Source of the DNA: Ursus arctos
Lineage: Eukaryota > Chordata > Mammalia > Carnivora > Ursidae
Length of the DNA: 64,000 bases
Assembly (NCBI RefSeq): GCF_023065955.2
Contig: NW_026622852.1
Coordinates: 8,911,423 to 8,975,422 of the forward strand
Reading direction: 5' to 3'
Below, piece by piece: positions 15,408 to 27,042 of the stretch (the first letter of the stretch is position 1; the number at the start of each line of letters is the position of its first letter). The notes below the pieces were generated by a model. That model made no database searches. It was not told where the DNA came from and saw nothing but the letters and a program-made list of their open reading frames with translations. The translations under genes and the position numbers were made by a program.

Positions 15408-15541
15408 CTATTCAAAATGTGGTCCCACAACCAACAGTACTGGCGTAACTGGGGAGCTTGTTAGGCACACAGAAGTTCAGGGTCAGAATCTGTAGCTTAA
15501 CAGGTGATTCGTATGCACTTTAGAATTTGAAAACCCTAGAA
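15408..15541. mobile_element. Second MER5-type copy
   Basis: This segment (caaaatgtggtcccacaacc, ggggagcttgttaggcac, aacaggtgattcgtatgcac, ttagaatttgaaaaccct) matches MER5A read in the opposite sense. Its termini are decayed. It lies 13 bp from the copy at 15217. Confidence 0.7.
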
Positions 15542-15639
15542 GAGAACGGAAAGGTGATTTAAAGACCGCCTTCAGAATGGCACCAGGTATAGAAGGGGAC
15601 ACAGCTGGATTTTATCTTTTACCCAGCCTTTAAAGTCCA

Positions 15640-16110
15640 ATGATTTTTACACTCTCCCAGGCTTTAGCAAATGATGACAAATATCCTTACGAAGAAAGCT
15701 CTTGTGAGCCTTTATCAGACCAGCAAAACTTAAATAACTAAATTTGCAACCTCCCTCATTAAACCAAAGCAAGCAAACAAAACAGCCAAAGACCGAGCAT
15801 ACACATAAATGCAACTTCAAGGATCCTAAATAAAATTGAATATATTCAATTCGCATATTTGAACTGAGTATAGCAATGTTATCGAAAGAACAATACACCA
15901 TTATCATTAGGGTTTTATTCCATGACGGAATGCAGTTCACCGTTACAAAATCTATCAATATGATAGAGAAAAAAAAAGAAAGACACACGACCTTATCAAT
16001 CGATGCTGAAAATGCACTTGACGTCAACAAGAAAAGCAGGCTTTCGTAATAAAAAATCTGAGCAAAAACAGTGTTTAGCAAAACAAGTTATCCTACATGA
16101 AGAGAGCTAG
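15640..16110 (+). mobile_element. L1 ORF2 (RT region) fragment
   Basis: Around 15908-15960 the plus strand reads GFYSMTECSSPLQNLSI. It is followed by frames resembling the DKKERHTTLSIDAENAL part of L1 ORF2 RT, with frameshifts and stops. The open frame on the opposite strand (15647-16081) is a shadow of this. It is likely part of the same insertion as 14200-15210. Confidence 0.75.
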
Positions 16111-16189
16111 TCTGCCATTCCGAGGTGCTCAGCCTCCTCAAGCCTCCTCCTCTTTTCAGTCCTTAAAAATGTAATCTGTAAATCAACCA

Positions 16190-16460
16190 GTCGCAAAGAT
16201 GAATACTGTTATGTTTTCACTTAGACTAGCTATCTAGAGTAGTCAAACTCATAGAAATAAAGTAGAATGGTGGATGCCAAGGGATGGGGGAAGGCGGAAT
16301 GGTGAGTTGCTATTCAATGGGTACAGAGTTTCAGTTTTGCAAGATGAGAAAGTTCTGGATATTGTGCAACAATGTAGATAAACAACACTACTGAACTGTA
16401 CATTTATAAATGATTAAGATGGTAAATTTTATGTGTATTTTACAACAATTAAAAAAATCA
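16190..16460 (+). mobile_element. Old L1 3' end
   Basis: The sequence gtagaatggtggatgccaagg, then gttctggatattgtgcaac and aactgtacatttataaatgattaagatgg is characteristic of the 3' end of older mammalian L1s. It ends in a short A-run at about 16450. Confidence 0.8.
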
Positions 16461-16490
16461 TAATCTGGAATTTGGGACTCAGATAATTGT

Positions 16491-16585
16491 TACTAAATTT
16501 TTGTTTATATATATTCAAGAATTACTTTTTTACATTGGTACTAAATGCTTGTTTATATATATTCAAGAATTAATTTTTACAGTGG
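16491..16585. repeat. Tandem duplication of about 48 bp
   Basis: Two adjacent copies (16491-16537 and 16539-16585) share tactaaat, gtttatatatattcaagaatta and ttttacattgg/ttttacagtgg, with few differences. Confidence 0.85.
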
Positions 16586-16656
16586 CATTTATGTCTTCAA
16601 TCTTATTCATAATAATTACTTAGTTGTAATTCTGTTTCATATTCTCATTATTAGTC

Positions 16657-16769
16657 TATATCTATAGCTATATTTATAGCTAATTTTAGGAACAGGAAAG
16701 TTCTCAGATCTTATATCTATAGCTATATTTATAGATATAAGATCTGAGAACTTTCCTGTTCCTAAAATT
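16657..16769. repeat. Perfect long inverted repeat (hairpin) with linked direct repeat
   Basis: Two 40-bp arms (16682-16721 and 16730-16769) are exact reverse complements separated by an 8-base loop. In addition, a 23-bp sequence is present twice in direct order at 16657-16679 and 16712-16734, overlapping the loop. No transposon family explains it. Confidence 0.95.
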
Positions 16770-17754
16770 TTTCATTTTGGTGTATCACTTTGTTAATTGG
16801 TATAGGTTTTCAAGTAGGATTTTTATTAAAAAAAAAAAAAAAAAAGACTACTTTTTGAGACCACAAACAATAAAGAATATATTTCTATTGCTTTTGACTA
16901 CAGAGAAAACTCCTTAAACATAAAAGGAACTTCATCATAATTCTAAGTAATTCATCATAATCCTAATTCCACCACTCTTCTGTTACTTATTGTTAACCAA
17001 CAACAACAAAAAAAGGTACAGGTAACTTGTTTTTCTCCCAGAATGATTACAAGATTCTCTTTTTCATCCACAAAATACAAAAACTTCCATAGGATATATT
17101 TAGATACTATTACTGTTGGCTAGATATAGTTAGCTCTTTTGATCTAAATCTTTAGATCATTTTTAGCTCATTAAAGTTTTCCTAATTTGTCTTTGATTCT
17201 ACTGCTCTCCTAATGCTCTGATTTCTCACCAAGAACACCTAAATTAATATTCAATTTTCTACTCTCCCACCATAAACCTTTTCCTCATCATTTTAACCTC
17301 TTTGTTCTTTTCTTCTGCTGTTGGAGAAAATATCTCAAGTTTGTCCTCAATATCAGGGATTATTTCCACAATATCAGTTCTGTTTCTTCTTCCAAACGTC
17401 TATGTAAATTACATGAAAGCAACTTTAGCTTTCTTGTTATTTCTGCTTATTTTATATGGCACGCTCCTCAAAGCTATTCTCTTCTCTGTTCATTTTTCCA
17501 TGTAAGTCCTTTCTTCTAACTAAACAGATCATTTTCTCTGAAATTTTCTTCGGTGCTTTATTTTCAAAGATATGTTCTCGATGATGTACCTTTTCTCATG
17601 TTCTTCACTATTTTCTTACCAAGGGCATACTCTTGTGATTGTTTTTCTTTTACTTAGAGGGTAGTCTACAGAGATTTAGGGTTTGCCCTCAGGAAAGCGT
17701 ATGGCTTTCCCTTGCTTGGCTCCAGTAAGAAAAGGTTTCAATATAGGCTGAGAC

Positions 17755-17860
17755 TGAGGGCTCTAGAATTTACATAATTGGATCTGAATTCCTGTCTTAT
17801 CACTTACTAGCTATAAACTTTAAGTAAATTACCTAACTTTAATATAGATAAATAATAACA
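17755..17860 (+). mobile_element. MIR fragment
   Basis: The sequence ggatctgaattcctgtcttat, then cacttactagctataaac and aagtaaattacctaac matches the MIR core on the plus strand. Confidence 0.75.
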
Positions 17861-17947
17861 ATAATGATGGTGATAATAATATTACAGTGGCCATCATTTA
17901 TTGAGTGTTAATTATGTCATAAAGAAGGCTCTATGCTAAGCACTTTA

Positions 17948-18121
17948 TTTATTTGACAGAGAGAGAGCACAAGCAGGGGGAGCAGCAGGCAGAGGGAGAA
18001 GCAGGCCTCCCGCTGAGCAAGGAGCTTGATGTGGGGCTTGATGCGGGACTCGATCCCAGGACCCTGGGATCATGACCTGAGCCAAAGGCAGATGCTTAAT
18101 AGACTGAGCCACCCAGGCGCC
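17948..18121 (-). mobile_element. SINEC lacking its A-tail
   Basis: Reverse-complement SINEC body from the TTTATTTGACAGAGAG end to the head gagccacccaggcgccc. A perfect 17-bp duplication, ctatgctaagcacttta, flanks it at 17931-17947 and 18122-18138. The usual A-tail and AAAATCTT segment are absent, so the body abuts the duplication. Confidence 0.93.
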
Positions 18122-18179
18122 CTATGCTAAGCACTTTAAACCCTCTCTCGGTACACTTCCAGATTTGCTCCTTTTTTAT

Positions 18180-18330
18180 TAGTGACTTTGAATAAATACT
18201 TCAACTCTCTACCCACCCCCACCATTCCCATTTGTAAAATGGGAAGAATAATAATAATACTGAATTCAAAGATCTGAGATGAAGATTAAATAAGAAAGTG
18301 CATCTAGAGTGCTTTGGGTTGGTAATGCCA
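18180..18330 (+). mobile_element. MIR fragment
   Basis: Visible parts are aaatacttcaactctctacc, catttgtaaaatgggaagaa, aataataatac and gatgaagattaaataag. Confidence 0.72.
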
Positions 18331-19126
18331 GTATCAAGGTGCTAATCACAGTGTTCGTCAAAGTGGGTAAGTGCAACTCCTAACTAATTCCCAATGATTA
18401 CTGGCCCCTCATCTTACGAGCCTCTTCTCACCCCACATCCTAGCTATGTAAGATCCTACCAAGTAAGTACGTGAAAGCCCTCACTTTCTATAAGGTGTGG
18501 CTCTGAAAGGACAGATGGGACCAAGTTTCGAAGGGTCTTCTCTCTGGTGCGAAAGAATTAGACTGGCCCATAGTAGAAAACTGTTAAAGGATTTACATCA
18601 GGAAGCAGAAACAGATTGCTCGATGTCTTCCCACACTCTTCCTCTTCACTCTCTCTTCATCTCACATTTCCTAACCCTGTTGGCCTCTGGGTTTATAGGC
18701 TTTTAAATGAATATAGAAAAATCTCTGAACCTGGGAATGATAGTGGGAGAGACTCAAACTTAAATGTCCACGATTTCTCAAGAAATGAACACTGCTATCT
18801 TTTGTGAGTTACAAGACAGGAAAACTACCATTTTTAAATTTAGTCTAACTACACAGTTCATATAATTATGAGATAAGTCTCTAAGATTCTAGCTAAAGGT
18901 TATCCTTCAGTCGCAGTTTTAGCGTGCTTAGAAAAAGTTACAGTTTTACATATCCTTATAGAAATTTTAGGGAAGAACTGGGAGAAACTTGGTCAGAAGT
19001 TAAGCAAGTAATGTGGACTTTATATTAGATAGCTAATGATAATTATTTTGCTGTATGCCTAAAAACACCTAGCTTTAAATCTCACTACTTTCAATCAAAG
19101 TTCTGGCAGGGGTTTTTTTGGTTGCT

Positions 19127-19155
19127 GTTGTTTTGTTTTGTTTTGTTTTGTTTTA
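19127..19155. repeat. (GTTTT)n simple repeat
   Basis: Five near-perfect gtttt units next to the L1 fragment at 19165. Confidence 0.9.
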
Positions 19156-19164
19156 CTTATTTAC

Positions 19165-19890
19165 TTTTTTTGTAAAATTTATCAAGCTGATCCTATTTAT
19201 ATGAAAATACAAAGGACCTAAAAGATAGCTTTTAAGAACTTATTATAAATACTTATCACAAAGTTACAGAAATCAAGAAGATACTTTGATGCTGGCAAAA
19301 GATAAGACATATATATCAATGGAATGGACCAGAAATAGACACATAAATGTATCATTGCTGCTATTTGATAAGTAGCTATGCAGCTCAATGGAGGGGGAAA
19401 AAATGTCTCTTAAGCAAATGGTACTGGATTCACTGGATATCCATGTTTTTATAAAAAAAAGGATATCAACCCTTACCTCACACTCAGCAATAAAATACAG
19501 GAATACTACTCAGCAATAAAAACTATTGACAAACATTACATGGATAAATCAAAGTTTTTATGCTAGATTAAAGAAGCCAGACACAAAAAAGGATACATTT
19601 TTATAAAATTCTAGAAATGTAAGTTCATCTAGAGTGATAGAAAACAGATCAGAGGTCATCTGAGGATGGAGGGAGAGAAAGAAATGGATTATGAAGTGGT
19701 CAGAGGAAACTTCTGAGATTGATGGAAATGCACTTCAACTTGGCTGTGGTGAGATAGATACAGACATAGATATATACGTATATATTCTCTCCCTTTTCTT
19801 CCCTTTATGCGTGTGTTTGTGTGAAGGTATTCACACTATAGATAGCGATACAATACACAGTATATCAGCCACACCTCAATAAAAAAAAAG
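19165..19890 (+). mobile_element. Old L1 fragment (ORF2 end and 3' UTR)
   Basis: Landmarks are tatgaaaatacaaaggacctaa, tcaatggaatggaccagaaatag, ggaatactactcagcaat and a 3' end cacctcaataaaaaaaa. There are internal deletions and many stops. The short open frame at 19691-19882 falls within its 3' end and is not a gene. Confidence 0.82.
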
Positions 19891-21605
19891 GACCCTCTTG
19901 AGCAAAGTGATCTATATACAGTGGTCTCCAAATTTTCAAAGTAACAATATTTCCACATCACACACACAAAGATCACAAATGAGTCCGAAACATTCCATTT
20001 AATCAGTCACGTATTTTTTTGCAACTTCTAGAAAGATCTCACCTGTTCCCTCATTCATGATCACATAAATTCTAACACCATTAAAGTACACTCACTAAGC
20101 CAAAGCATAAAAACAGCAAGGCCTTCTGTACAATTCATCAGCTGGGGAGGAGAAGCACTTGATTCATCTGAGACTGGTATTCTGAATCGGTAATTATATT
20201 GGAGTACCGCACTTCTCAGACTGATACATCCCTCCCAAATTCTTCAGACCCTACACAAAGTTAGGAGTTCGGAACGTCTCCAAATAGTCGTATCGGAGGC
20301 GTAGTAGAAGAGGCCCCCTGTGACTGTCTCTATGAAACACCATGCTTTTCCTGGCTTAGGTCAAGCTGTAGGGGTGGACATGGTCTCATTATGGCACAAA
20401 CAGGTTACAATTTACTGTACTTGTGGTCTAAGCCTCCATTCACAGATTTTAAACATTGCTGAACATTGTTTCTGGCCACGTATTTGCCTTAGATGTTAAA
20501 TGTACAAATAGAAGACTACAATTCTCACCTGAAGCTGTCCAGAATCCGCTAAGGGAAACAGACAAGGAAAGAGTGGTAAGAATGCCATAAATGCTTTTAT
20601 TGTAAAACTGTACTTTTAGGCAGACAAACCACATGGACAGAGACACAAACAACATGGCTGAGGCTAAGGCTAACTGCAGTGTCCATGTGCAGTGAAAGAA
20701 ACAGTCGGGACCATACCTTGAAGGGATGGATTCGATGCCATGCTAAAGATTAGGCTTAGCCTGGAGTGGAAATTTTTGAAACATATACGGAGGGGAGTAT
20801 AATAATCAGATTCGCACATTATGGAAATCACCATGGGCCTACAATGGATTTTCACAGGGATTAAGACCCAAGGCAAAAATAGGAGCTACGGAGATGAGGA
20901 AAATTACTACAATAATCTAGGTGCTCTAGTTAAAAGGACAGAGTGTAAATATATTTAAGAGAATTACAATACATTAAGATTTAGCACCAGCTATCGTCTT
21001 TTTAAAATGTTTTGCCTTCCTCATCGGCTGTAAGAGTAACCCCACCAGTGGCCTTTTCTCATCCCTCTACTCGACTTTCTACATGTTCTCTCAAAAACTT
21101 GTAGATAATCCCTTCTTCACCTGCCAACGCTATGCAAAGTAATGTAATTTATGTGGGCTCTTTCTGGATATCAGTGAGGACATATTCAGTATAACACAGC
21201 AGAATGCTTTATTTGTCCTGATGAGGACGACCGTCTTCTATTCCTTGCTTATTTACCTAGAAAGCATCATTCTGCATAGGAAGTAGTTCGGTTCAGAAAA
21301 TGACTGCAACCCAAAAAACCAAATTTTGAAACTAAAAATCCACTGCATTGAAAAACAAAAGTGCCACCAAATAAACAACAGAGCCAGTATCTTGTAACAC
21401 AACATGTCAATGGTCATCCATACGTGCCAGATGGTTCTGCACTTTACCAGAGTGAGGGTGCTCACCGAGATACAATGCAGCCCAGAGAAACGCACGTGTA
21501 CGATACCTATACCATTGCCATGTGACTTCCTTGTGCCAGGGCTCCCTGGAGCCTCTTCCTTGACCCTCTGAGGTTTCTGATTTCTGGGTTAAGAATCCCC
21601 AAACA

Positions 21606-21811
21606 GGGGCGCCTGGGTGGCACAGCAGTTAAGCGTCTGCCTTCAGCCCAGGGCGTGATCCCGGCATTATGGGATCGAGCCCCACATCAGGCTCTTCTGC
21701 TGTGAGCCTGCTTCTTCCTCTCCCACTCCCCCTGCTTGTGTTCCCTCTCTCGCTGGCTGTCTCTATCTCTGTCAAATAAATAAATAAAATCTTAAAAAAA
21801 AAAAAAAAAAA
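21606..21811 (+). mobile_element. SINEC, young-looking, bear/panda-type
   Basis: Full-length SINEC from GGGGCGCCTGGGTGGCAC through the box-B-like GGGATCGAGCCCC to CAAATAAATAAATAAAATCTT and an A-run of about 19. The target duplication aagaatccccaaa is at 21591-21603 and 21812-21824. Its sequence is nearly identical to the copy at 42123. Confidence 0.96.
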
Positions 21812-21864
21812 AAGAATCCCCAAATATCCCCCCTAGCCTTGAGTTCCAAACCCTTTTCTGCCAA

Positions 21865-22140
21865 TGGCTCAGACACTTTAAACAAACAAAAAACTACAGC
21901 TTTCTTGAGATATAATTCACATACAATTTTAAAGCGTACATTCAGCGGGTTTTGGTACATTCAGAGGGTTGTACAACAATCACTACTACCTAATTCCAGA
22001 ACATTTTCATCACCTTACAAGAAAACCCCATACCCATTAACGGCCACATACCCATTTCCCACAACAACTCCAAGCTCCCTGCAACTACTAATCTACTTTG
22101 TCTTCATGGATTTGCCTATTCCGGACATTTCAAATAAATA
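21865..22140 (+). mobile_element. Ancient dispersed repeat, LINE-like
   Basis: The segment cttgagatataattcacatac, ttgtacaacaatcactacta, ccagaacattttcatcacc and ggatttgcctattccggacattt matches a widespread mammalian repeat that I remember as LINE-associated. The family name is not certain. Confidence 0.6.
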
Positions 22141-22370
22141 AAACCACAGGATTTATGAAAAAAAGAAACTCCATCGTGTCCCTGTTCATTTCATTAACAA
22201 GTGCATGTGATATTTTAATGATGATAAGATCAAATCTGCAAGTCAAATGATTTTTCTGTGTTCGTCCTTCTGAATGCCCTGGAGACATGAATATGCTCAA
22301 GGGATGGAACAGGGATGGGGTAGAAGGAAATATCTCTGTTGGGTTCAAGAATCAGAAATACTTAAGTGGA

Positions 22371-22982
22371 CTGGGTGTTTACCCCAAAGATACAGACGTA
22401 GTGAAGAGAAGGGCCATATGCACCCCAATGTTCATAGCAGCAATGTCCACAATAGCTAAATCGTGGAAGGAGCCGAGATGCCCTGCAACAGATGACTGGA
22501 TTAAGAAGTTGTGGTCCATATATACAATGGAATATTACTCAGCAATCAGAAAGAATGAGTTCTCAACATTTGCTACAACATGGACGGCACTGGAGGAGAT
22601 AATGCTTAGTGAAATAAGTCAAGCAGAGAAAGACAACTATCATATGATTTCTCTCATCTATGGAACATAAGAACTAGAATGATCAGTAGGGGAAGAAAGG
22701 GATAAAGAAAGGGGGGGTAATCAGAAGGGGGAATGAAACATGAGAGACTATGGACTATGAGAAACAAACTGAGGGCTACAGAGGGGAGGGGGGTGGGGGA
22801 ATGGGATAGACCGGTGATGGGTAGTAAGGAGGGCACATATTGCATGGTGCACTGGGTGTTATACACAACTAATGAATCATCGAGCCTTACATCGAAAACC
22901 GGGGATGTACTGTATGGTGACTAACATAATATAATAAAAAATCATTATTAATAAAAAAAAAAAAAAGAAAAAAAAAAGAAAA
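22371..22982 (+). mobile_element. 5'-truncated L1 (ORF2 C-terminus, 3' UTR, A-tail)
   Basis: The insert begins in ORF2. Frame +1 reads through IAAMSTIAKSWKEPRCP, DDWIKKLWSIYTMEYYSAIR and ends ISLIYGT at 22670, the C-terminal tail of L1 ORF2. A G-rich 3' UTR and an interrupted A-tail follow. A perfect 17-bp duplication, agaaatacttaagtgga, at 22354-22370 and 22983-22999 gives exact borders. The open frame apparent from 22287 starts in flanking sequence and is not a gene. The copy is one of the youngest L1s here, inserted antisense to NFIB and unable to move. Confidence 0.95.
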
Positions 22983-24714
22983 AGAAATACTTAAGTGGAT
23001 AGAGGACTAAGTTCTTAGTAAAGTTCTCTGTAAAATAAAAAGAGTGCATGATCCCTGAAGACCAGCAAACAAGTCAAAAGACCCCAAAAGATTTGCAACA
23101 ACACTGAAAACCAAAACCTGATTTTTTTCTGAAATTTTTTCTATTTTTAATGACATTACGCAAAAGCCAACAAGACTCAAATTGCCACACAAAAGCACTT
23201 GCTGAAATTGCTCGACACCTTGACACTCATACAGTTAGAGAAAAAGAAAGAAATGAAACTTTGGTAGGATTTTTGCCTAATAACTTGAAATCACATGCTT
23301 CTTCTATAAGGTAGAAACAGATTACAACTTGCATAGCTATATATCTTTCTCTCTGCTCAGAATTTTATTCTACTTGCAACATACTACCATAGAATCGATC
23401 TCTTTTTCCAAGCATGATGCTCTAATAGGAAAGTGGACGTCCCCTGGGTGCCTTTGTATGGGACAATACGTCCAGCAAGCTTAGCTTCTGCCCAGTTCAG
23501 TGATTTTAACTGGCCTGGAGCAAGTCCACTCTATCTCTGATACAGAACAATCCCAGCTTCCAGCTGTGAGGAGGGAAATGCTTTGCATTATTAAATTGTA
23601 ACCATATGCTGCAAAAGCAGGCCTTGTAAATATGGAGAGGGACAAGACTTTAAATGGAGAGGGAACTTTAGATGCAGGGAGTTGTAAAAAGAACCTGAGA
23701 TACTTGAGTAATGAGCCTTGGGCGGTGGGTGCAGTCACAGCCTAACCCACATAGTCAAGATGGACACCTCTGTCACCAGGGGACCCGCACCCTCCCTGCA
23801 GGGAATCCAGATATTTAACGAGGAATATGTTATACCAACATCTTTTAAAATTTAACAATTTGCAACCTATTCAGGTGCAAGGCCTCTTAAAACTTCTCTG
23901 GAACTAGGTGCATAATGAAGTCGGGGCCCACATCAATACACTGAGATTTCACTTGCACTCTGAGCTACTTTATAGCGTCTCAGATACCACAAGATCCTGC
24001 AACACAGTTAGAAAGCTAGGAAAAACGAAAGTCTGGCTAGCTATGGTGTCTCTCACAGCTAGTCCTTTCTCTCGGAGCTTTGTGAAAGAAGAGCATTTGC
24101 TGTGTTTAAATTACACTTGTGACTATGTAGCAAGTGGGCCCCTGACCTGCACAAATGCAAAGCATGGGAACCTCGAGAAAAGATGGAGCAGAAGACAAGA
24201 TGGGGGCTACAGACAGCTCCAGCAACTGCAATAACTTGGCAGACAACGTACCCCCTCCTGCATCAGTGCCCTGACCCCACAGCCTCAGGAACTCTCAGCT
24301 AACATCTCTCCCCAAGCTCATTCCCACCGAGGCAAGGGTCACCCAAGATTCACCTCCATCGTCTGCTCACCCTCTGCCCACTGCCCCTTGTCCCAGCAGC
24401 TACGGCTGTTACAACTGCCCCCAGGGACTCAAGTGTGGCAGTCACTGTGAGTGCCAGGAGACCCAGACTCAGTCTTGTTAAAGGACCTCAACAGAGAGAT
24501 TTCTCATTTCTTTCTCTGCGTGGCAGTGCACACACATAAACTCTTAGGCCAGGCACAGACAAGGCCAAACTTCATTTTTTCACTAGGCATTGTACCACAG
24601 TCAACTGTATTATTTATCAGGTGCAGGGGAGGGGAGGCCAGGAAAAAAGTACTAATGAGGTAGTGGGATTATTACTGTCTTAAGGTTTTGATCCATGAAA
24701 AAAAAGTGAGCTTT

Positions 24715-24835
24715 AACCTCCATTTGCCAATAACTAATTGGACCTGTGGGCAAATCACTTGCCCTCTTTGCCCCGTTTTCATAAGTAAAGTGAAGAAGTT
24801 GAATTAGCAGTGTTATAAGCACTGGTATCCTATGC
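24715..24835 (+). mobile_element. MIR fragment
   Basis: The order is gtgggcaaatcacttgccc, ctttgccccgttttcataag, taaagtgaagaagttgaat. Confidence 0.62.
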
Positions 24836-25764
24836 TTTCTTGAGTGTCTCAAGCAAAAAAAAAAAAAAAGATATCGGATTATAGTAGTCAATTATTCCTT
24901 TAGAAAATTTAACTATCTACTTGGGAAGGGGGAGATGTGTAAGCAAATATAAGCATAACATCAAGCAGCAATCATAATAGAAACAGAAGCGTCCAACCCC
25001 ACTTGGGAGACTCTGGTAAGATGCATGGAAGGGTTTGGACATACAGGATAAACAAGACTTTGTAGGATAGCTACAGCAGTGCTTGCAGAGGAAAGAGCCC
25101 ATTGCAAGAACGAAAGGGAAAGGAATGGAACTTGGTATCTGATACTGAATAGCATTTAGAGCCATGACACAGAAGATGGGTCATAAGCAGTGAGATATTG
25201 GGAGTTCTTCTGAAAGTCACATTTGTGTTTTATAAAAAGTATTTATACATAAGATTAGAGAAAGACAGAACAAGGACAGAATGGAGGCAAGTAGAGGGTT
25301 TTTGCACGATTACAGACAAAAAAAAAAAGTCTGGAGCTGAAATAAGTGTAACAGGAAGTGGGCAGGGACGGTGGATTCGAGAGTCTTTGGAGTGTGTGGA
25401 GGGTGAGGAATAGAGGCCCCGAGGAAGGACTCCTGGGCTGCTCTAACCAAGGGCTCTGGCCCCAAGAAATCTCATATGGAGAAAACCTCAAGTCTGAGAG
25501 AAAAGAAAATGAATCAAATTTTGGAGATGTTAAACTTGAGCTCCCCATGGGGCATATAGGGAACCGTTTCCAGAAAGTTAGTTGGGCACATGAAACCTGA
25601 GGAGAGGGATCTGCTCCAAAGGTGCATATCTACGAATAACAAAAGGTGAATGAACCTAAAGTCATGGGGGGGCTGAAAACACACAGAAAACTAAAGATAA
25701 TAATCTTGTGAAGTTAAGGGAAGAAGCAACAGACAGGAAACATAATGGTTCCTGGATTACCAGG

Positions 25765-27042
25765 AAAAGGTCCTGTTTTCAAAAGCATAGGCAACAAAAG
25801 CAAAAAATAAGTGAAACTGTATCAAACTAAAGCTTCTGCCCAGCAAAGGAAACAAGCACGAGGGTGAAACTGTGACCTATGGAGCAAACAGCTGCAAACC
25901 ATATACCTCTTCATCTCCAAAACAGAAAAGAAACTCCTACAGCTTGGAAGCAAAACAAAACCCACACAGCTACTCACCTGATTTACCAATGGGCTAAGGA
26001 TACGAATAGACTTGTTTGCAAAGAAGACATACAAATGGCCAAAGGGCAAAGGAAGAAAGGCTCAGGGGGTGCCTGGGGGACTCAGTCGGTGAAGCGTCCG
26101 ACTCTTGATTTTGGCTCAGGTCATGATCTCGAGGTCATGGGATCAAGCTCCAAGCCCAGCCCCACAGGAGTCTGCTTGAGGATTCTCTCTCTCTCTCTCT
26201 CCCCCTGTGCCCCTCCCCCTGCTCACGCATGTGCTCACTCGCATACTCTTTCTCTAAAATAAATAAATAAATCTTAAAAAAAAAATAGAAGAAAAAAGGC
26301 TCAGGAAATGCAAATACAAACCACAATGAGATATCACTTCACAGCTACCGGGATGGCTATTACCAAGTAAACAAAAGACAGCGAGTGTTGTGGAAGATGT
26401 GTACAAACAGGAATTCCTGCACACTGGTGGTGGAAATGCAAACTGGTGCAGCCACTGCAGAAAACTGTATGGAGGTTCCTCAAAAAATTAAAAATAAAAC
26501 TACCGTATGATCCAGCCGTCCCACTCTTAGGTATGTATCCAAAAGAACTGCAACGAGGATCTTGAAGAGATACCTGCACTCCCACACTCACCATGGCACT
26601 ATTCTCAATAGCCAAGACGTGCAAAGAGCCCAGATGTCCATTGCTAAATGAATGCATAAAGAAAGCATAGTATATGTGTACAACGGAATATTAGCTTTCA
26701 ACAAGAAAAGAAATTTTGCGACATGCAACAAATGAATGAACCTTGAAGCTATTACGCTAAGTGAAACTAACCAGTCACTGACAACTGCTTCATGATACCA
26801 CCTATGTGAGGTATCTAAAGTGGTCAACATCATAGATTCGGAGTGGAATGGTGGTTGCTAGGGGCCGGGGTGAAGCGGAAATGGGGAGTTGCTAATCAAC
26901 AGGCAGTTCAGTTAAGCAAGATGAATAAGTTCTAGAGAGCTGTTGTGCAACACTGCAACTATATTCACTTAAACATTTCTTAAGAGGGCAAATCTCATGT
27001 TAAGTATTCTTATCACAATAAAACAAAACAAAAAAAAGAAGC
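25765..27042 (+). mobile_element. L1M-type 3' fragment, split by a SINEC
   Basis: It runs from the ORF2 C-terminal region (acaaatggccaaagggcaaag; after the SINE, caaaccacaatgagatatcac, then tggtgcagccactgcag) to an old L1 3' UTR (ggagtggaatggtggttgc, ttaagcaagatgaataagttc) ending in aataaaacaaaacaaaaaaaag. It is interrupted at 26067-26287 by a SINEC. Small open frames on both strands are relics or shadows. Confidence 0.88.
26067..26287 (+). mobile_element. SINEC inside an L1 fragment
   Basis: The SINEC head (GGTGCCTGGGGGACTCAGTCGG), a (CT)n body and the AAATAAATAAATCTT tail are all visible. Flanking copies of gaagaaa(aa)ggctcagg at about 26052-26066 and 26288-26305 mark the duplication. It interrupts an older L1 3' fragment. 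Confidence 0.92.

Noticed and set aside
15647..16081. 144-codon minus-strand frame
   Set aside because: It lies antisense over an L1 ORF2 relic and has no independent support.
21606..21680. tRNA gene in the SINE heads
   Set aside because: The tRNA-Lys-like promoter boxes belong to SINEC. The tRNA fold and 3' half are replaced by SINE body, so these are not tRNA genes.
22287..22670. 127-codon plus-strand frame as a gene
   Set aside because: It is the C-terminal end of L1 ORF2 read from flanking DNA across the insertion border at 22371.
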